DNA from: an uncultured Clostridia bacterium | GTDB taxonomy: Bacteria; Bacillota; Clostridia; Oscillospirales; Acutalibacteraceae | Assembly (NCBI GenBank): GCA_927362715.1 | Contig: CAKMIX010000002.1 | Coordinates: 109,627 to 173,626 of the forward strand | Reading direction: 5' to 3' | DNA length: 64,000 nucleotides | Shown: positions 1 through 7,621 of the stretch, piece by piece | Position numbering within the stretch: the stretch's first letter is position 1 | Layout: every line of letters starts with the position of its first letter | Position numbers and translations under genes: made by a program | Notes under the pieces: model-generated | What the model was told of the DNA's origin: nothing | The model's database searches: none | Seen by the model: the letters and a program-made list of their open reading frames with translations, nothing else

Positions 1-1
1 C

Positions 2-469
2 GCGGTCAACGAGATCGCTGAAAGCTACCAAATGCCCGTGATCTATTCCACCCACCCGCGCAGCCGCAATATCATCGAAAAGCGCGGCTTCCGTTTTCAC
101 CCGTTGGTGCAGAGCCTTAAACCGTTCGGCTTTATGGATTATAACAAGCTGCAAAAGAACGCCTACTGCGTACTTTCCGACAGCGGCACGCTTTCCGAAG
201 AATCGGCGATGCTCGGTTTCCCCGCTGTGCTGGTGCGGACTTCCACAGAACGCCCCGAAGTGCTTGACAAAGGCACGGTCGTCATCGGCGGCATCCGCGG
301 TGAGGATGTGCGGCAGGCAATGGACTTGGCGGTCGCCATGTATGAAAATCAGGAAGAAACGGTCATGGCGGAGGACTATGCCGATACGAACGTTTCCGTG
401 AAAGTCTGCAAGATCATCCAAAGCTATGCGAAGATCGTCAACCTGACGACGTGGCATAAAGGCGAATAA
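2..469 (+). CDS. wecB: UDP-N-acetylglucosamine 2-epimerase, C-terminal part
   Basis: The frame is open from the window edge, so the N-terminus lies outside. The visible 155 residues match the C-terminal half of the non-hydrolysing UDP-GlcNAc 2-epimerase (GT-B fold), which interconverts UDP-GlcNAc and UDP-ManNAc for surface polysaccharide. Family signatures seen are the STHPRS segment, SDSGTLSEE in the nucleotide-binding loop, and TERPE shortly after it. An internal ATG at 32 is not a start because homology continues upstream of it. The gene ends just before a strong hairpin shared with the convergent dtxR-type gene. Which sugar pathway it serves cannot be judged from this fragment. Confidence 0.88.
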   Translation, partial: AVNEIAESYQMPVIYSTHPRSRNIIEKRGFRFHPLVQSLKPFGFMDYNKLQKNAYCVLSDSGTLSEESAMLGFPAVLVRTSTERPEVLDKGTVVIGGIRGEDVRQAMDLAVAMYENQEETVMAEDYADTNVSVKVCKIIQSYAKIVNLTTWHKGE

Positions 470-480
470 CGAGAACGCAA

Positions 481-514
481 AGCGCCCGCAGCAAAATGCT
501 GCGGGCGCTTGTCT
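481..514. terminator. Bidirectional hairpin between epimerase and repressor genes
   Basis: A perfect 12-bp stem (481-492 with 498-509) with an AAAAT loop, followed by a T-rich stretch on the plus strand. It sits between convergent genes and probably ends both transcripts. Confidence 0.8.
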
Positions 515-525
515 TATTTGTGTAC

Positions 526-906
526 TTAGCTTTGCTCATGCGCGTGGATGTGCGATTGCAAGGCGGCAAAGGTCTCGTCGCTGATGATGTGTTCCATTTT
601 GCACGCATCCGCAGCGGCGATGTCCTCCGGCACGCCGAGCGACGTGAGGACTTTCGTGAGCACCGTGTGGCGCGTGTAGATCTTTTCGGCGACCTCGCGG
701 CCCGTGTCTGTTAAGCGGATGTGCCCATCCTTGTCCACGGTGATAAAACCGCCGTTTTTAAGAAGCCCCATGGCGCGGCTGACGCTGGGCTTGCTGAACT
801 GCATATATTCCACGATGTCAATGGCACGCACGGCGGGCTTTTGGCGCGAGAGGATCAGAATGGTCTCCAAATACATCTCGCCGGATTCCTGTAACTGCAT
901 CTGCAT
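526..906 (-). CDS. DtxR/MntR-family metal-dependent repressor
   Basis: A 126-residue winged-helix regulator. The N-terminal segment (SGEMYLETI, then a recognition-helix region with KPSVSRAM, then DGHIRLTDTG) is typical of DtxR/MntR/IdeR proteins. The C-terminal half holds the short metal-binding/dimerisation domain with His and Glu residues (CKMEHIISDE). There is no SH3-like third domain, so it is the short MntR-like form. It is divergent from the feo genes, whose two promoters each carry a matching 16-bp operator, so the likely role is iron-dependent repression of feo. The ATG at 906 has an AAGGAGG-type site upstream. Whether it senses Fe or Mn cannot be told from sequence alone. Confidence 0.88.
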   Translation of the reverse strand: MQMQLQESGEMYLETILILSRQKPAVRAIDIVEYMQFSKPSVSRAMGLLKNGGFITVDKDGHIRLTDTGREVAEKIYTRHTVLTKVLTSLGVPEDIAAADACKMEHIISDETFAALQSHIHAHEQS

Positions 907-933
907 GCCTCCTTTTTCGATGCTGTAAAAAAC

Positions 934-962
934 AGTCTAACATATTTTCACAGAAAACGCAA
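934..962 (-). promoter_or_regulatory. Promoter of the DtxR-family gene
   Basis: On the minus strand, TTGCGT (957-962) and TAGACT (934-939) are separated by 17 bp. The -10 is embedded in TGTTAGACTG, which contains half of the operator found at the feo promoters; autoregulation is possible but weakly supported. Confidence 0.55.
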
Positions 963-1057
963 CCGCCCGGAAAATTGTCGTTTTTTTACGAAGCCTTTTT
1001 TGCAGCGATGCTATTTTTAACGAAATTGACGAAAACCGAGAAAATGCAAAATGAGGC

Positions 1058-1086
1058 TTGACAAATTCCTACCGATTCGCTATTCT
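1058..1086 (+). promoter_or_regulatory. feoA promoter
   Basis: Consensus TTGACA (1058-1063), 17-bp spacer, TATTCT (1081-1086). The predicted start of transcription falls at about 1093, directly on the operator at 1094-1109. Confidence 0.8.
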
Positions 1087-1093
1087 ATTAGTG

Positions 1094-1109
1094 GTTAGCG
1101 AACGCTAAC
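1094..1109. promoter_or_regulatory. DtxR-type operator at feoA
   Basis: GTTAGCGAACGCTAAC: 7-bp inverted arms around AA. The same arms recur at 1690-1705 before feoB. The position over the transcription start fits repression, and the core resembles known DtxR/IdeR boxes (TTAG...CTAA). Confidence 0.75.
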
Positions 1110-1165
1110 TTCTGCGACGTGCTTCTTTTGCCGTCGAACAGGGCAAGGAAAGGAACGATACGCCC

Positions 1166-1378
1166 ATGATGCCGTTGAGTTTTGCCGCGAACGGCGAAGA
1201 AAACATCATCCGCAAGGTCGGCGGCAGCGCCGACGTGAAGCAGCACCTTTGCGATCTCGGCTTTGTGCCGGGCGGCAGTGTGACGGTCATCTCCGCAAAC
1301 GGCGGGAACCTGATCGTCAGCGTCAAAGGCTGCCGGGTGGCTGTCAGCCGCGAGATGGCGAATAAAATTTATATCTGA
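1166..1378 (+). CDS. feoA: FeoA ferrous iron transport accessory protein (first copy)
   Basis: A 70-residue SH3-like FeoA protein. Hallmarks are the segment with RKVGG, the CDLGFVPG turn and the terminal VSREMANKIYI strand. FeoA proteins bind the FeoB G-domain or core and modulate Fe(II) uptake. The gene lies under the DtxR-type operator and is followed 51 bp later by a second, distinct feoA. ATG at 1166 or the adjacent ATG at 1169 could be used; the AAGGAAAGG site upstream suits either. Two small FeoA proteins upstream of feoB is common in Clostridia. Confidence 0.92.
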   Translation: MMPLSFAANGEENIIRKVGGSADVKQHLCDLGFVPGGSVTVISANGGNLIVSVKGCRVAVSREMANKIYI

Positions 1379-1429
1379 TCTGCTGCAAGTGTATCTTGTT
1401 AAGTCAATTCAACCGAAAGGGGAAACGAT

Positions 1430-1651
1430 ATGAAAACACTTCGTGAAGTGCCTATAGGCGGCGACTGTAAAGTTGTTAAGCTGCACGGCGAGGGTGCGGT
1501 GAAACGGCGCATCATGGACATGGGTATCACCAAAGGCGTGGGCATCCATGTGCGCAAGGTAGCGCCGCTCGGTGATCCTGTGGAGGTCACGGTGCGCGGT
1601 TATGAGCTGTCTTTACGCAAGGCGGACGCGGAAATGATCGAGGTGGAGTGA
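1430..1651 (+). CDS. feoA: FeoA ferrous iron transport accessory protein (second copy)
   Basis: A 73-residue FeoA-family protein, clearly diverged from the first copy but with the same plan: CKVVKLHGEG, the RIMDMGITKGV turn, PLGDPVEV, and the terminal LSLRKADAEMIEV. The upstream AAAGGGG is a good ribosome site. It is followed by a separate promoter-operator before feoB, so feoB can be made from its own start as well as by read-through from feoA. Confidence 0.92.
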   Translation: MKTLREVPIGGDCKVVKLHGEGAVKRRIMDMGITKGVGIHVRKVAPLGDPVEVTVRGYELSLRKADAEMIEVE

Positions 1652-1679
1652 CCTTTCGCTCACTTTCGCGTATATTTTT

Positions 1680-1707
1680 TTGACAACACGTTAGCCTACG
1701 CTAACTT
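1680..1707 (+). promoter_or_regulatory. feoB promoter with embedded DtxR-type operator
   Basis: TTGACA at 1680-1685 and a weak TAACTT at 1702-1707 (16-bp spacer). The operator GTTAGCCTACGCTAAC (1690-1705) occupies the spacer and the -10, so a bound repressor would exclude polymerase. The arms are identical to those at 1094-1109. Confidence 0.7.
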
Positions 1708-1724
1708 CAGAAAGGAAGACGGAA

Positions 1725-4187
1725 ATGGAAATTCGCATTGCGCTGGCGGGCAACCCCAACAGCGGCAAGACGACGCTGTTCAACGCCCTGACCGGTTCCA
1801 ACCAATTCGTCGGCAACTGGCCCGGCGTTACGGTCGAGAAAAAAGAGGGGAAGCTCAAAAAGCACAGCGATGTTAAGATCGTGGACTTACCCGGCATTTA
1901 CTCCCTGTCGCCGTATACGCTCGAAGAGGTCGTGGCGCGCAACTTCCTGCTGGAGGAGCGTCCGGATGCGATCCTCAATATCGTTGACGGTACGAACCTC
2001 GAGCGCAACCTGTATCTGACCACGCAGCTTACGGAGCTGGGCATCCCGGTCGTCGTTGCGGTGAATATGATGGACGTGGTGCAGAAAAACGGCGACCGCA
2101 TCAACATCGAAGCACTTTCCACTGCGCTCGGCTGCAAGGTCGTGGAGATCTCGGCGCTCAAGGGTACAGGCGTCAAAGAGGCTGCTGAAACCGCTGTGGA
2201 AGCGGCGAAGGGGGCGGTGACGGTGCCGCAGCACAGCTTTTCGGGTGCGGTGGAGCACGCGCTTGCACACATTGAAGAAGCCGCCGTGCACAACCTGCCT
2301 GCCGAACAGCAGCGCTGGTATGCGATCAAAATTTTCGAGCGCGATGAAAAGGTGCTCGAAAAATTAAAGCTTCCCGCCGACGTTGCGGCGCATATCGAGC
2401 AGGATATTCAGGATGCGGAAAAAGAGCTTGACGACGACGCCGAAAGCATCATCACCAATGAGCGCTATGTGTATATCGCATCCGTCATCAAATCCTGCTA
2501 TCAGAAAAAGAGCAAGGCAAAGCTCACCACCTCCGATAAGATAGACCGCGTTGTCACCAACCGGTGGCTTGCGCTCCCGATCTTTGCCGTGGTCATGATC
2601 ATCGTGTATTATGTCTCGGTCACGACGGTCGGCACCTGGGCGACGGACTGGGCGAACGACGGCGTGTTCGGCGACGGCTGGCACCTTTGGGGCGGCGCTG
2701 CTTACGAACAGGCGGCGGAGGACTATGTGATCCCCGGTGCTGAGACCGAGGCGTTCTTGGAGGCAGCCGCCGAGGCGGGCGCTGTGGATGAAGCCGCCTC
2801 CACCGAAGAGGAGACCGTGCTCATCCCCGAAATCGCCCAAAACGTCACTGCGACGGCTGTGCTGTATGACGACGAGGGCAACGTCACCGACGAGATCCCC
2901 GTGGATTACGCTACATATCTCGAGGCCTCGCAGGTCGAAGAACCCGACCCCGCCGACTACGGCGTGTGGGTGCCCGGCATCCCGGTGCTTGTGGAATCGG
3001 GCTTGACGGCAATAAACTGTGCCGACTGGCTGCAGGGGCTGATCTTGGACGGCATCGTCGGCGGCGTCGGCGCGGTGCTCGGCTTCGTGCCGCAGATGCT
3101 CGTGCTGTTCATCTTTCTGGCATTCTTGGAGAGCTGCGGCTACATGGCGCGCGTGGCGTTCGTCATGGACCGTATTTTCCGCAAATTCGGCCTTTCGGGC
3201 AAATCCTTCATCCCGATGCTCATCGGCACGGGCTGCGGCGTGCCCGGTATCATGGCGTCGCGTACCATTGAAAACGAACGCGACCGCCGCATGACCATTA
3301 TGACCACCACCTTTATCCCCTGCGGGGCAAAGCTCCCGATCATTGCACTGATCGCCGGCGCGCTGTTTGACGGCGCGTGGTGGGTCTCGCCGAGCGCCTA
3401 TTTTATCGGCGTGGCTGCGATCATCGTCTCGGGTATCATGCTCAAAAAGACCAAGCTGTTTTCGGGCGATCCTGCCCCGTTCGTTATGGAGCTGCCCGCT
3501 TACCACTGGCCGACTGTCGGCAACGTGCTGCGCTCCATGTGGGAACGCGCCTGGTCATTCATCAAAAAAGCGGGGACGGTCATCCTGCTTTCGTCCATCG
3601 TGCTGTGGTTCCTGCAGGCGTTCGGCGTTGAAAACGGCAGCTTCGGCATGGTTGAAGACCTCAACAACTCCGTGCTTGCCGTGATCGGTAGCGGCATCGC
3701 TTGGATCTTCGCACCACTCGGCTGGGGCAACTGGCAGAGCGCGGTGGCGACCATCACGGGTCTGATTGCCAAAGAAAATGTAGTCGGTACGTTCGGTGTT
3801 CTGTTCGGCGGCTTCGACGAGGTTGCCGAGAACGGCTGGCAGATCTGGGCGAATATGCGTCAGGTCTACACGCCCTTGTCCGCATATTCCTTCCTGATTT
3901 TCAACCTGCTCTGCGCGCCGTGCTTTGCGGCGATGGGCGCGATCAAGCGTGAGATGAACAACGGCAAATGGACGGCTTTCGCCATAGCCTATCAATGCGT
4001 GTTCGCATATGCGATCTCCCTCATTGTCTACCAGCTCGGCATGCTCTTCACAGGGCAGGGCAATGTCATCGGCGCGATCGCCGCGTTTGTTCTGTTAGGG
4101 ATCATCTGCTTCATGCTGTTCCGCCCCGACCCGGAAAAGAAAAGACGCGCGCAGCTGCATGCGGCTGCCGCTGCGGCAACCAAATAA
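1725..4187 (+). CDS. feoB: Ferrous iron transporter FeoB
   Basis: An 820-residue inner-membrane Fe(II) transporter. The N-terminal G-protein domain shows G1 GNPNSGKTT, the switch/G3 DLPGIYSL and G4 NMMD (residues ~8-125). A helical GDI-like linker follows, and then the membrane core with GYMARVAFVMDR and the IGTGCGVPGIMASRTIE segment, which contains the conserved Cys. The protein is somewhat longer than typical FeoB because residues ~325-425, between the first membrane helix and the next conserved block (DGIVGGVGAVLGF), carry an acidic, Glu/Ala/Asp-rich extension of about 100 residues. It sits in the feoA-feoA-feoB-small-protein group under DtxR-type control. Confidence 0.97.
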   Translation: MEIRIALAGNPNSGKTTLFNALTGSNQFVGNWPGVTVEKKEGKLKKHSDVKIVDLPGIYSLSPYTLEEVVARNFLLEERPDAILNIVDGTNLERNLYLTTQLTELGIPVVVAVNMMDVVQKNGDRINIEALSTALGCKVVEISALKGTGVKEAAETAVEAAKGAVTVPQHSFSGAVEHALAHIEEAAVHNLPAEQQRWYAIKIFERDEKVLEKLKLPADVAAHIEQDIQDAEKELDDDAESIITNERYVYIASVIKSCYQKKSKAKLTTSDKIDRVVTNRWLALPIFAVVMIIVYYVSVTTVGTWATDWANDGVFGDGWHLWGGAAYEQAAEDYVIPGAETEAFLEAAAEAGAVDEAASTEEETVLIPEIAQNVTATAVLYDDEGNVTDEIPVDYATYLEASQVEEPDPADYGVWVPGIPVLVESGLTAINCADWLQGLILDGIVGGVGAVLGFVPQMLVLFIFLAFLESCGYMARVAFVMDRIFRKFGLSGKSFIPMLIGTGCGVPGIMASRTIENERDRRMTIMTTTFIPCGAKLPIIALIAGALFDGAWWVSPSAYFIGVAAIIVSGIMLKKTKLFSGDPAPFVMELPAYHWPTVGNVLRSMWERAWSFIKKAGTVILLSSIVLWFLQAFGVENGSFGMVEDLNNSVLAVIGSGIAWIFAPLGWGNWQSAVATITGLIAKENVVGTFGVLFGGFDEVAENGWQIWANMRQVYTPLSAYSFLIFNLLCAPCFAAMGAIKREMNNGKWTAFAIAYQCVFAYAISLIVYQLGMLFTGQGNVIGAIAAFVLLGIICFMLFRPDPEKKRRAQLHAAAAAATK

Positions 4188-4232
4188 AATCATCAAAACA
4201 AAACCTGTATTTGCCGTAAAGGAGGCTTTCCC

Positions 4233-4430
4233 GTGCTCACATTCCTTTCTCAAAACCTCGCAACGATCCTGATTTCGCTTGCGCTGTTCGCCGTGGTGGC
4301 GCTTGTGATCGTCCACCTTGTGCGCAACCGCCGAAAGGGAAAGTCCTCCTGCGGCTGCAACTGTGCAGGCTGCCCGATGTCGGGCGCGTGCCACGCGGGC
4401 AAGCCGCAAGCGAACCCACATCATTCTTGA
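4233..4430 (+). CDS. FeoB-associated Cys-rich membrane protein
   Basis: A 65-residue protein with a GTG start behind an AAGGAGG site. There is one N-terminal membrane helix (residues ~8-29), a basic stop-transfer segment (RNRRKGK), then a short tail with CGCNCAGCPMSGAC and His residues at the end. This is the usual layout of the small FeoB-associated Cys-rich membrane family found directly after feoB in Firmicutes. The Cys/His tail may bind iron on the cytoplasmic side; that role is inferred. Confidence 0.85.
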   Translation: MLTFLSQNLATILISLALFAVVALVIVHLVRNRRKGKSSCGCNCAGCPMSGACHAGKPQANPHHS

Positions 4431-4466
4431 CATTCTCCCCTTATGATATTTCCTTTATACAGGGTT

Positions 4467-4504
4467 GGACCGTTCCGCTTTAAGCGGGGCGGTCCTGCCT
4501 TTTT
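4467..4504 (+). terminator. feo operon terminator
   Basis: GGACCG...CGGTCC stem with an inner CCGCTT/AAGCGG pairing, followed by TGCCTTTTT. It closes the iron locus. Confidence 0.8.
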
Positions 4505-4551
4505 GTCCCCAAGGCTTGTGCCGGCGATATGGGATGAAATTGCACTTGTCG

Positions 4552-4579
4552 TTGACAAAAAATAGAAATATGATATAAT
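4552..4579 (+). promoter_or_regulatory. Strong promoter of the N-terminal dockerin protein
   Basis: TTGACA (4552-4557), 16-bp spacer, TGATATAAT with an extended -10 (TATAAT 4574-4579). Near-consensus. Confidence 0.82.
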
Positions 4580-4637
4580 TTTTATGCGGGAAACCACGAT
4601 AATTTTATTCAAAACACAAATAGAGGGAGTATGAATT

Positions 4638-5645
4638 ATGAAAAGGAAACGATCCGCTTTGTTGGCCGCACTGCTGGTTCTGCTTTGCTTCGTGCCCGTA
4701 TCCGCCGCGTCGCCGGCGGATACGCCCGGTGAAAATGAGGTGTACTTGGGGGACATCGGCACGGACGGCGTGGATGCCACGGACGCGCGCTATATCTTGC
4801 AGGTCGTGGCGGGGCTGCGCACAGTCGACGCAAATCAGGCGAATTTGCTGGATATCGACCGCAAAGACGGCGTTACGGCGGTAGATGCGCGCTGGGCGCT
4901 GCAAATCGCAGCAAATCTTCGCGGTGTGCGCATTTACAACACGGTGACGGACGAGATCCGCGACGTTGAGATCATCCGTCCCGCAACTGCGGCAGAGGTC
5001 GCGGCGGCAATCAACAGCGCTACGGCATCAGCAGTGAACGGCGGCGCCGGCTACACGTGGACGCGTGAAAGCCGCTTTACCGAGCCCGTCAATGTCGGCG
5101 GCGCAACGAGTATACTCAACAGCATAATTCAAAATATCGATCCGAACGCGAGCTTGGATTCCGTGGTCGGCAGCTTTGTGGGCATCGGCGAAAACCGTGT
5201 CACTGTCAGGAAAGGGCAGGACGCGGCGGACGCCATCGGCTATCACGGCGAAAATTATCGACTGAAAGCGACCGCGCTGCGCACGGAGGACATTCAGAAC
5301 CTGCAAGCAGACGGCAATACCTATACGTTCACCCTGCCCGATGTGCGTTCTCCGCAAAAGAACGGCGATACGGCGCTTTCCCGCCTGACGGATGATGTTC
5401 TTACACAGGCGGAAGTTGCCGCCGAGATCGAAACGCAGATCGGCAGCATGCTGAGCGTGACGAGCCTGGATATCCTGTACTCCGATATTCAAGTTACGGC
5501 GGTCATCGAGGACGGGACGTTACGGGAACTGCGCTATTCGTTCAGCGCCGATGTGCAGGAGCTTGGGCTGACTACTTCGATCATTCCGATCACAGGCACG
5601 GGCGCCATGACGACTTCGGCGGCGTATACCAATTTCGTCTATTAA
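4638..5645 (+). CDS. Secreted protein with N-terminal dockerin-like repeats
   Basis: A 335-residue exported protein. A signal peptide (MKRKR, hydrophobic core, VSAAS cleavage region) is followed at residues ~35-92 by two dockerin-type repeats: GDIGTDGVDATDARYILQ and LDIDRKDGVTAVDARWALQ, each a Ca-binding loop plus helix. The remaining ~240 residues are of unknown fold, with mixed strands and no recognised catalytic motif. Dockerins are usually C-terminal, so an N-terminal pair is unusual. A second dockerin protein lies 3 kb away (7622-13225). Dockerins bind cohesins, but no cohesin is seen in this window. The gene is monocistronic, with its own strong promoter and terminator. Confidence 0.8.
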   Translation: MKRKRSALLAALLVLLCFVPVSAASPADTPGENEVYLGDIGTDGVDATDARYILQVVAGLRTVDANQANLLDIDRKDGVTAVDARWALQIAANLRGVRIYNTVTDEIRDVEIIRPATAAEVAAAINSATASAVNGGAGYTWTRESRFTEPVNVGGATSILNSIIQNIDPNASLDSVVGSFVGIGENRVTVRKGQDAADAIGYHGENYRLKATALRTEDIQNLQADGNTYTFTLPDVRSPQKNGDTALSRLTDDVLTQAEVAAEIETQIGSMLSVTSLDILYSDIQVTAVIEDGTLRELRYSFSADVQELGLTTSIIPITGTGAMTTSAAYTNFVY

Positions 5646-5659
5646 ATTTTGTCCTACAA

Positions 5660-5703
5660 AACAAGGGCTGCTGCAAATTGGTTTGCAGCAGCCCTTGTTG
5701 TTT
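5660..5703. terminator. Strong bidirectional terminator
   Basis: An 18-bp perfect stem (5660-5677 with 5682-5699) with a TTGG loop and flanking A and T tracts. It separates the dockerin gene from the convergent membrane-protein gene. Confidence 0.88.
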
Positions 5704-5711
5704 TGCCTAAT

Positions 5712-6005
5712 TTATACTTCCGACGAATCCTTTTCGGTCTTACGATTTTCTTCGACGCTTGCGGGTGTGGAGCTTTCCGGCTTTGCGGCTTCTCCTTTCT
5801 GCTCCAACAGTTCCCGTATTTCCCTGAGCTGCTCCTCTAAATACAGGGCTTCATTCCCGAAGCTGTAGGTCTTCCATACAAAATAGATGAGCAGCAGCGC
5901 GAGAACAGGCGCGGCGAAATTCGGAACGATAAAGCAGACATATCCGGCAACAATAAGAAGCACGGTAAAAATGACCGGAAACTTCATAGAACCCATCGGA
6001 CGCAT
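5712..6005 (-). CDS. Small membrane protein of unknown function
   Basis: A 97-residue protein. The start is set at 6005 (MRPMGSMKFP) because a TAGGAGGAAATC ribosome site lies just before it; the longer frame lacks one. Two adjacent membrane helices (FPVIFTVLLIVAGYVCFIVP and APVLALLLIYFVW) are followed by a charged, coiled-coil-like segment (LYLEEQLREIRELLEQ) and a low-complexity Ser/Glu/Lys tail. I do not recognise a family. A consensus promoter precedes it and a bidirectional terminator follows. Confidence 0.7.
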   Translation of the reverse strand: MRPMGSMKFPVIFTVLLIVAGYVCFIVPNFAAPVLALLLIYFVWKTYSFGNEALYLEEQLREIRELLEQKGEAAKPESSTPASVEENRKTEKDSSEV

Positions 6006-6072
6006 ACGATTTCCTCCTAAATCCGTATGGTGTACAAGTACAACCATATCTGTAACACCCATCCTAAAATTT

Positions 6073-6101
6073 ATCATAGCAGAGAAAAAAGTAAATGTCA
6101 A
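6073..6101 (-). promoter_or_regulatory. Promoter of the small membrane protein
   Basis: Minus-strand TTGACA (6096-6101), 17-bp spacer, TATGAT (6073-6078). Confidence 0.8.
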
Positions 6102-6145
6102 CATATACAAAAAAATCGTTTTAACACTAAAAATATAGACATTAC

Positions 6146-6193
6146 CTACAAAAAACAGGACTTCGGTTTTAGCCGAAGCCCTGTTTTTTGTAG
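6146..6193 (-). terminator. prfB terminator
   Basis: A long hairpin with CTACAAAAAACAGG/CCTGTTTTTTGTAG outer arms and CTTCGG/CCGAAG inner arms. It lies downstream of the minus-strand prfB and could also act on the other strand. Confidence 0.8.
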
Positions 6194-6212
6194 ATTGCGT
6201 TTTATCTGAAAA

Positions 6213-7334
6213 TTACGCCTGCCCTAAATTTTTCTGCGACTCCATTTTGAGATAGGCGTGGATGAAGCCGTCCAAGTCCCCGTCCATGACGCTGTTGATG
6301 TTGCCCGTTTCGTAGTTGGTGCGGTGATCTTTGACAAGCTGATAGGGCATGAACACATACGAGCGGATCTGGCTGCCCCAGGCGATCTCCTTTTGGTCGC
6401 CCTTGATGTCGGAGATCTTCTCCAGGTGCTCGCGCTCCTTGATCTCTACGAGCTTCGATTTGAGCATGCGCATGGCGACCTCGCGGTTCTGGTGCTGGCT
6501 GCGCTCCACCTGGCAGGCAACGACGATCCCCGTCGGGATGTGCGTCAGCCGCACGGCGGAGGAGGTCTTGTTGACCTTCTGCCCGCCCGCGCCGCTGGAA
6601 CGGTACACGTCCATTTTGATGTCCTCAGGCGCGATCTCGACCTCGATCGTGTCGTCGATCTCGGGCATGACCTCTAAGGAGGCGAACGACGTGTGCCGCC
6701 GCCCTTCGGAATCGAACGGGGACACGCGCACCAGGCGGTGGATGCCCGTTTCACTTTTCAAGTAGCCGTAGGCGTTTTCGCCCTCGATCAGGATGCTTGC
6801 GGATTTGAGACCCGCCTCGTCCCCGTCGAGATAGTCGAGCGTCGACACCTTGTAGCCGTGGCGCTCGCCCCAGCGGGTATACATGCGAAACAGCATCTGC
6901 GCCCAGTCCTGCGCCTCGGTGCCGCCTGCGCCCGCATGGAAGGTGAGGATGGCGTTTTTACTGTCGTATTCGCCGGTCAGCAGGGTGGTGAGCGTCATCG
7001 TGTCTAAGTCCTGTTCGAATTTGCGCACGTTTTCGGTACATTCGGGAAGCAGCGATTCGTCCTCTTCTTCGTCGGCAAGCTCGATCATGACCAGCGCGTC
7101 GTCATAGTCGCCGCGCAGCTTTTCATAGGCCGAAACCTTGGATTTCAGCGTGCTTGTGCGCTTGAGCACGGTCTGGGATTTTTGCAGATCGTCCCAAAAG
7201 CCGTCTTGGGCAGCCTGTGCTTCCAAGTCCGCGATCTCTGCCTTCATCTTTTCCAGCCCCAACGCCTCGGCCAGCTCGTCGAGCGCGTTTTTGTGGGACA
7301 AAAGCTGCCCGCGCAGCTCTTCGTATTGCAGCAT
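6213..7334 (-). CDS. prfB: Peptide chain release factor 2
   Basis: A 373-residue class-I release factor that reads UGA and UAA. The UGA-specificity loop is VSPFDSEGRRH (SPF, the RF2 type), and the catalytic loop SSGAGGQKVNK carries GGQ, which triggers peptidyl-tRNA hydrolysis. The N-terminal helical domain begins at MLQYEELRG and runs in one frame through ALGLEKMKAEI. The usual internal UGA with its CUUUGA slip site near codon 25 is absent, so synthesis does not depend on the autoregulatory +1 frameshift known from E. coli and B. subtilis. It is transcribed alone from a recognisable promoter. Confidence 0.97.
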   Translation of the reverse strand: MLQYEELRGQLLSHKNALDELAEALGLEKMKAEIADLEAQAAQDGFWDDLQKSQTVLKRTSTLKSKVSAYEKLRGDYDDALVMIELADEEEDESLLPECTENVRKFEQDLDTMTLTTLLTGEYDSKNAILTFHAGAGGTEAQDWAQMLFRMYTRWGERHGYKVSTLDYLDGDEAGLKSASILIEGENAYGYLKSETGIHRLVRVSPFDSEGRRHTSFASLEVMPEIDDTIEVEIAPEDIKMDVYRSSGAGGQKVNKTSSAVRLTHIPTGIVVACQVERSQHQNREVAMRMLKSKLVEIKEREHLEKISDIKGDQKEIAWGSQIRSYVFMPYQLVKDHRTNYETGNINSVMDGDLDGFIHAYLKMESQKNLGQA

Positions 7335-7375
7335 ACAGATATTTTCCTTTTCTTCAAAAATTTTACAGCCTTATT

Positions 7376-7404
7376 ATTTTACTATACTCCGGCGGAATAT
7401 GCAA
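7376..7404 (-). promoter_or_regulatory. prfB promoter
   Basis: Minus-strand TTGCAT (7399-7404), 17-bp spacer, TAAAAT (7376-7381), about 40 bp before the prfB start. Confidence 0.65.
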
Positions 7405-7549
7405 CAGTTTTGCGGGTGCTTTGGCATAGAAGCGGCGCCGCACGATGAAAATTTATCAAAACTCACCAAACAAAAAGACAGATGGATGCCGAAATGCATC
7501 GACAATATATTAAGGAAAAGTAAAATATTGCCGGCCATGCATATTTTTG

Positions 7550-7578
7550 TTGCATCCTGCCTGCGAATTTGTTACAAT
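7550..7578 (+). promoter_or_regulatory. Promoter of the giant Ig/dockerin protein
   Basis: TTGCAT (7550-7555), 17-bp spacer, TACAAT (7573-7578), followed by AGGAG at 7608 and the GTG start at 7622. Confidence 0.7.
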
Positions 7579-7621
7579 GAAAGCATATTCGGGTATTTTG
7601 CCCGTCAGGAGCTGATAACAA

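Noticed and set aside
2364..3506. A 380-codon frame antisense to feoB
   Set aside because: Low-complexity His/Arg/Asp-rich translation, a shadow of the GC-rich feoB codons.
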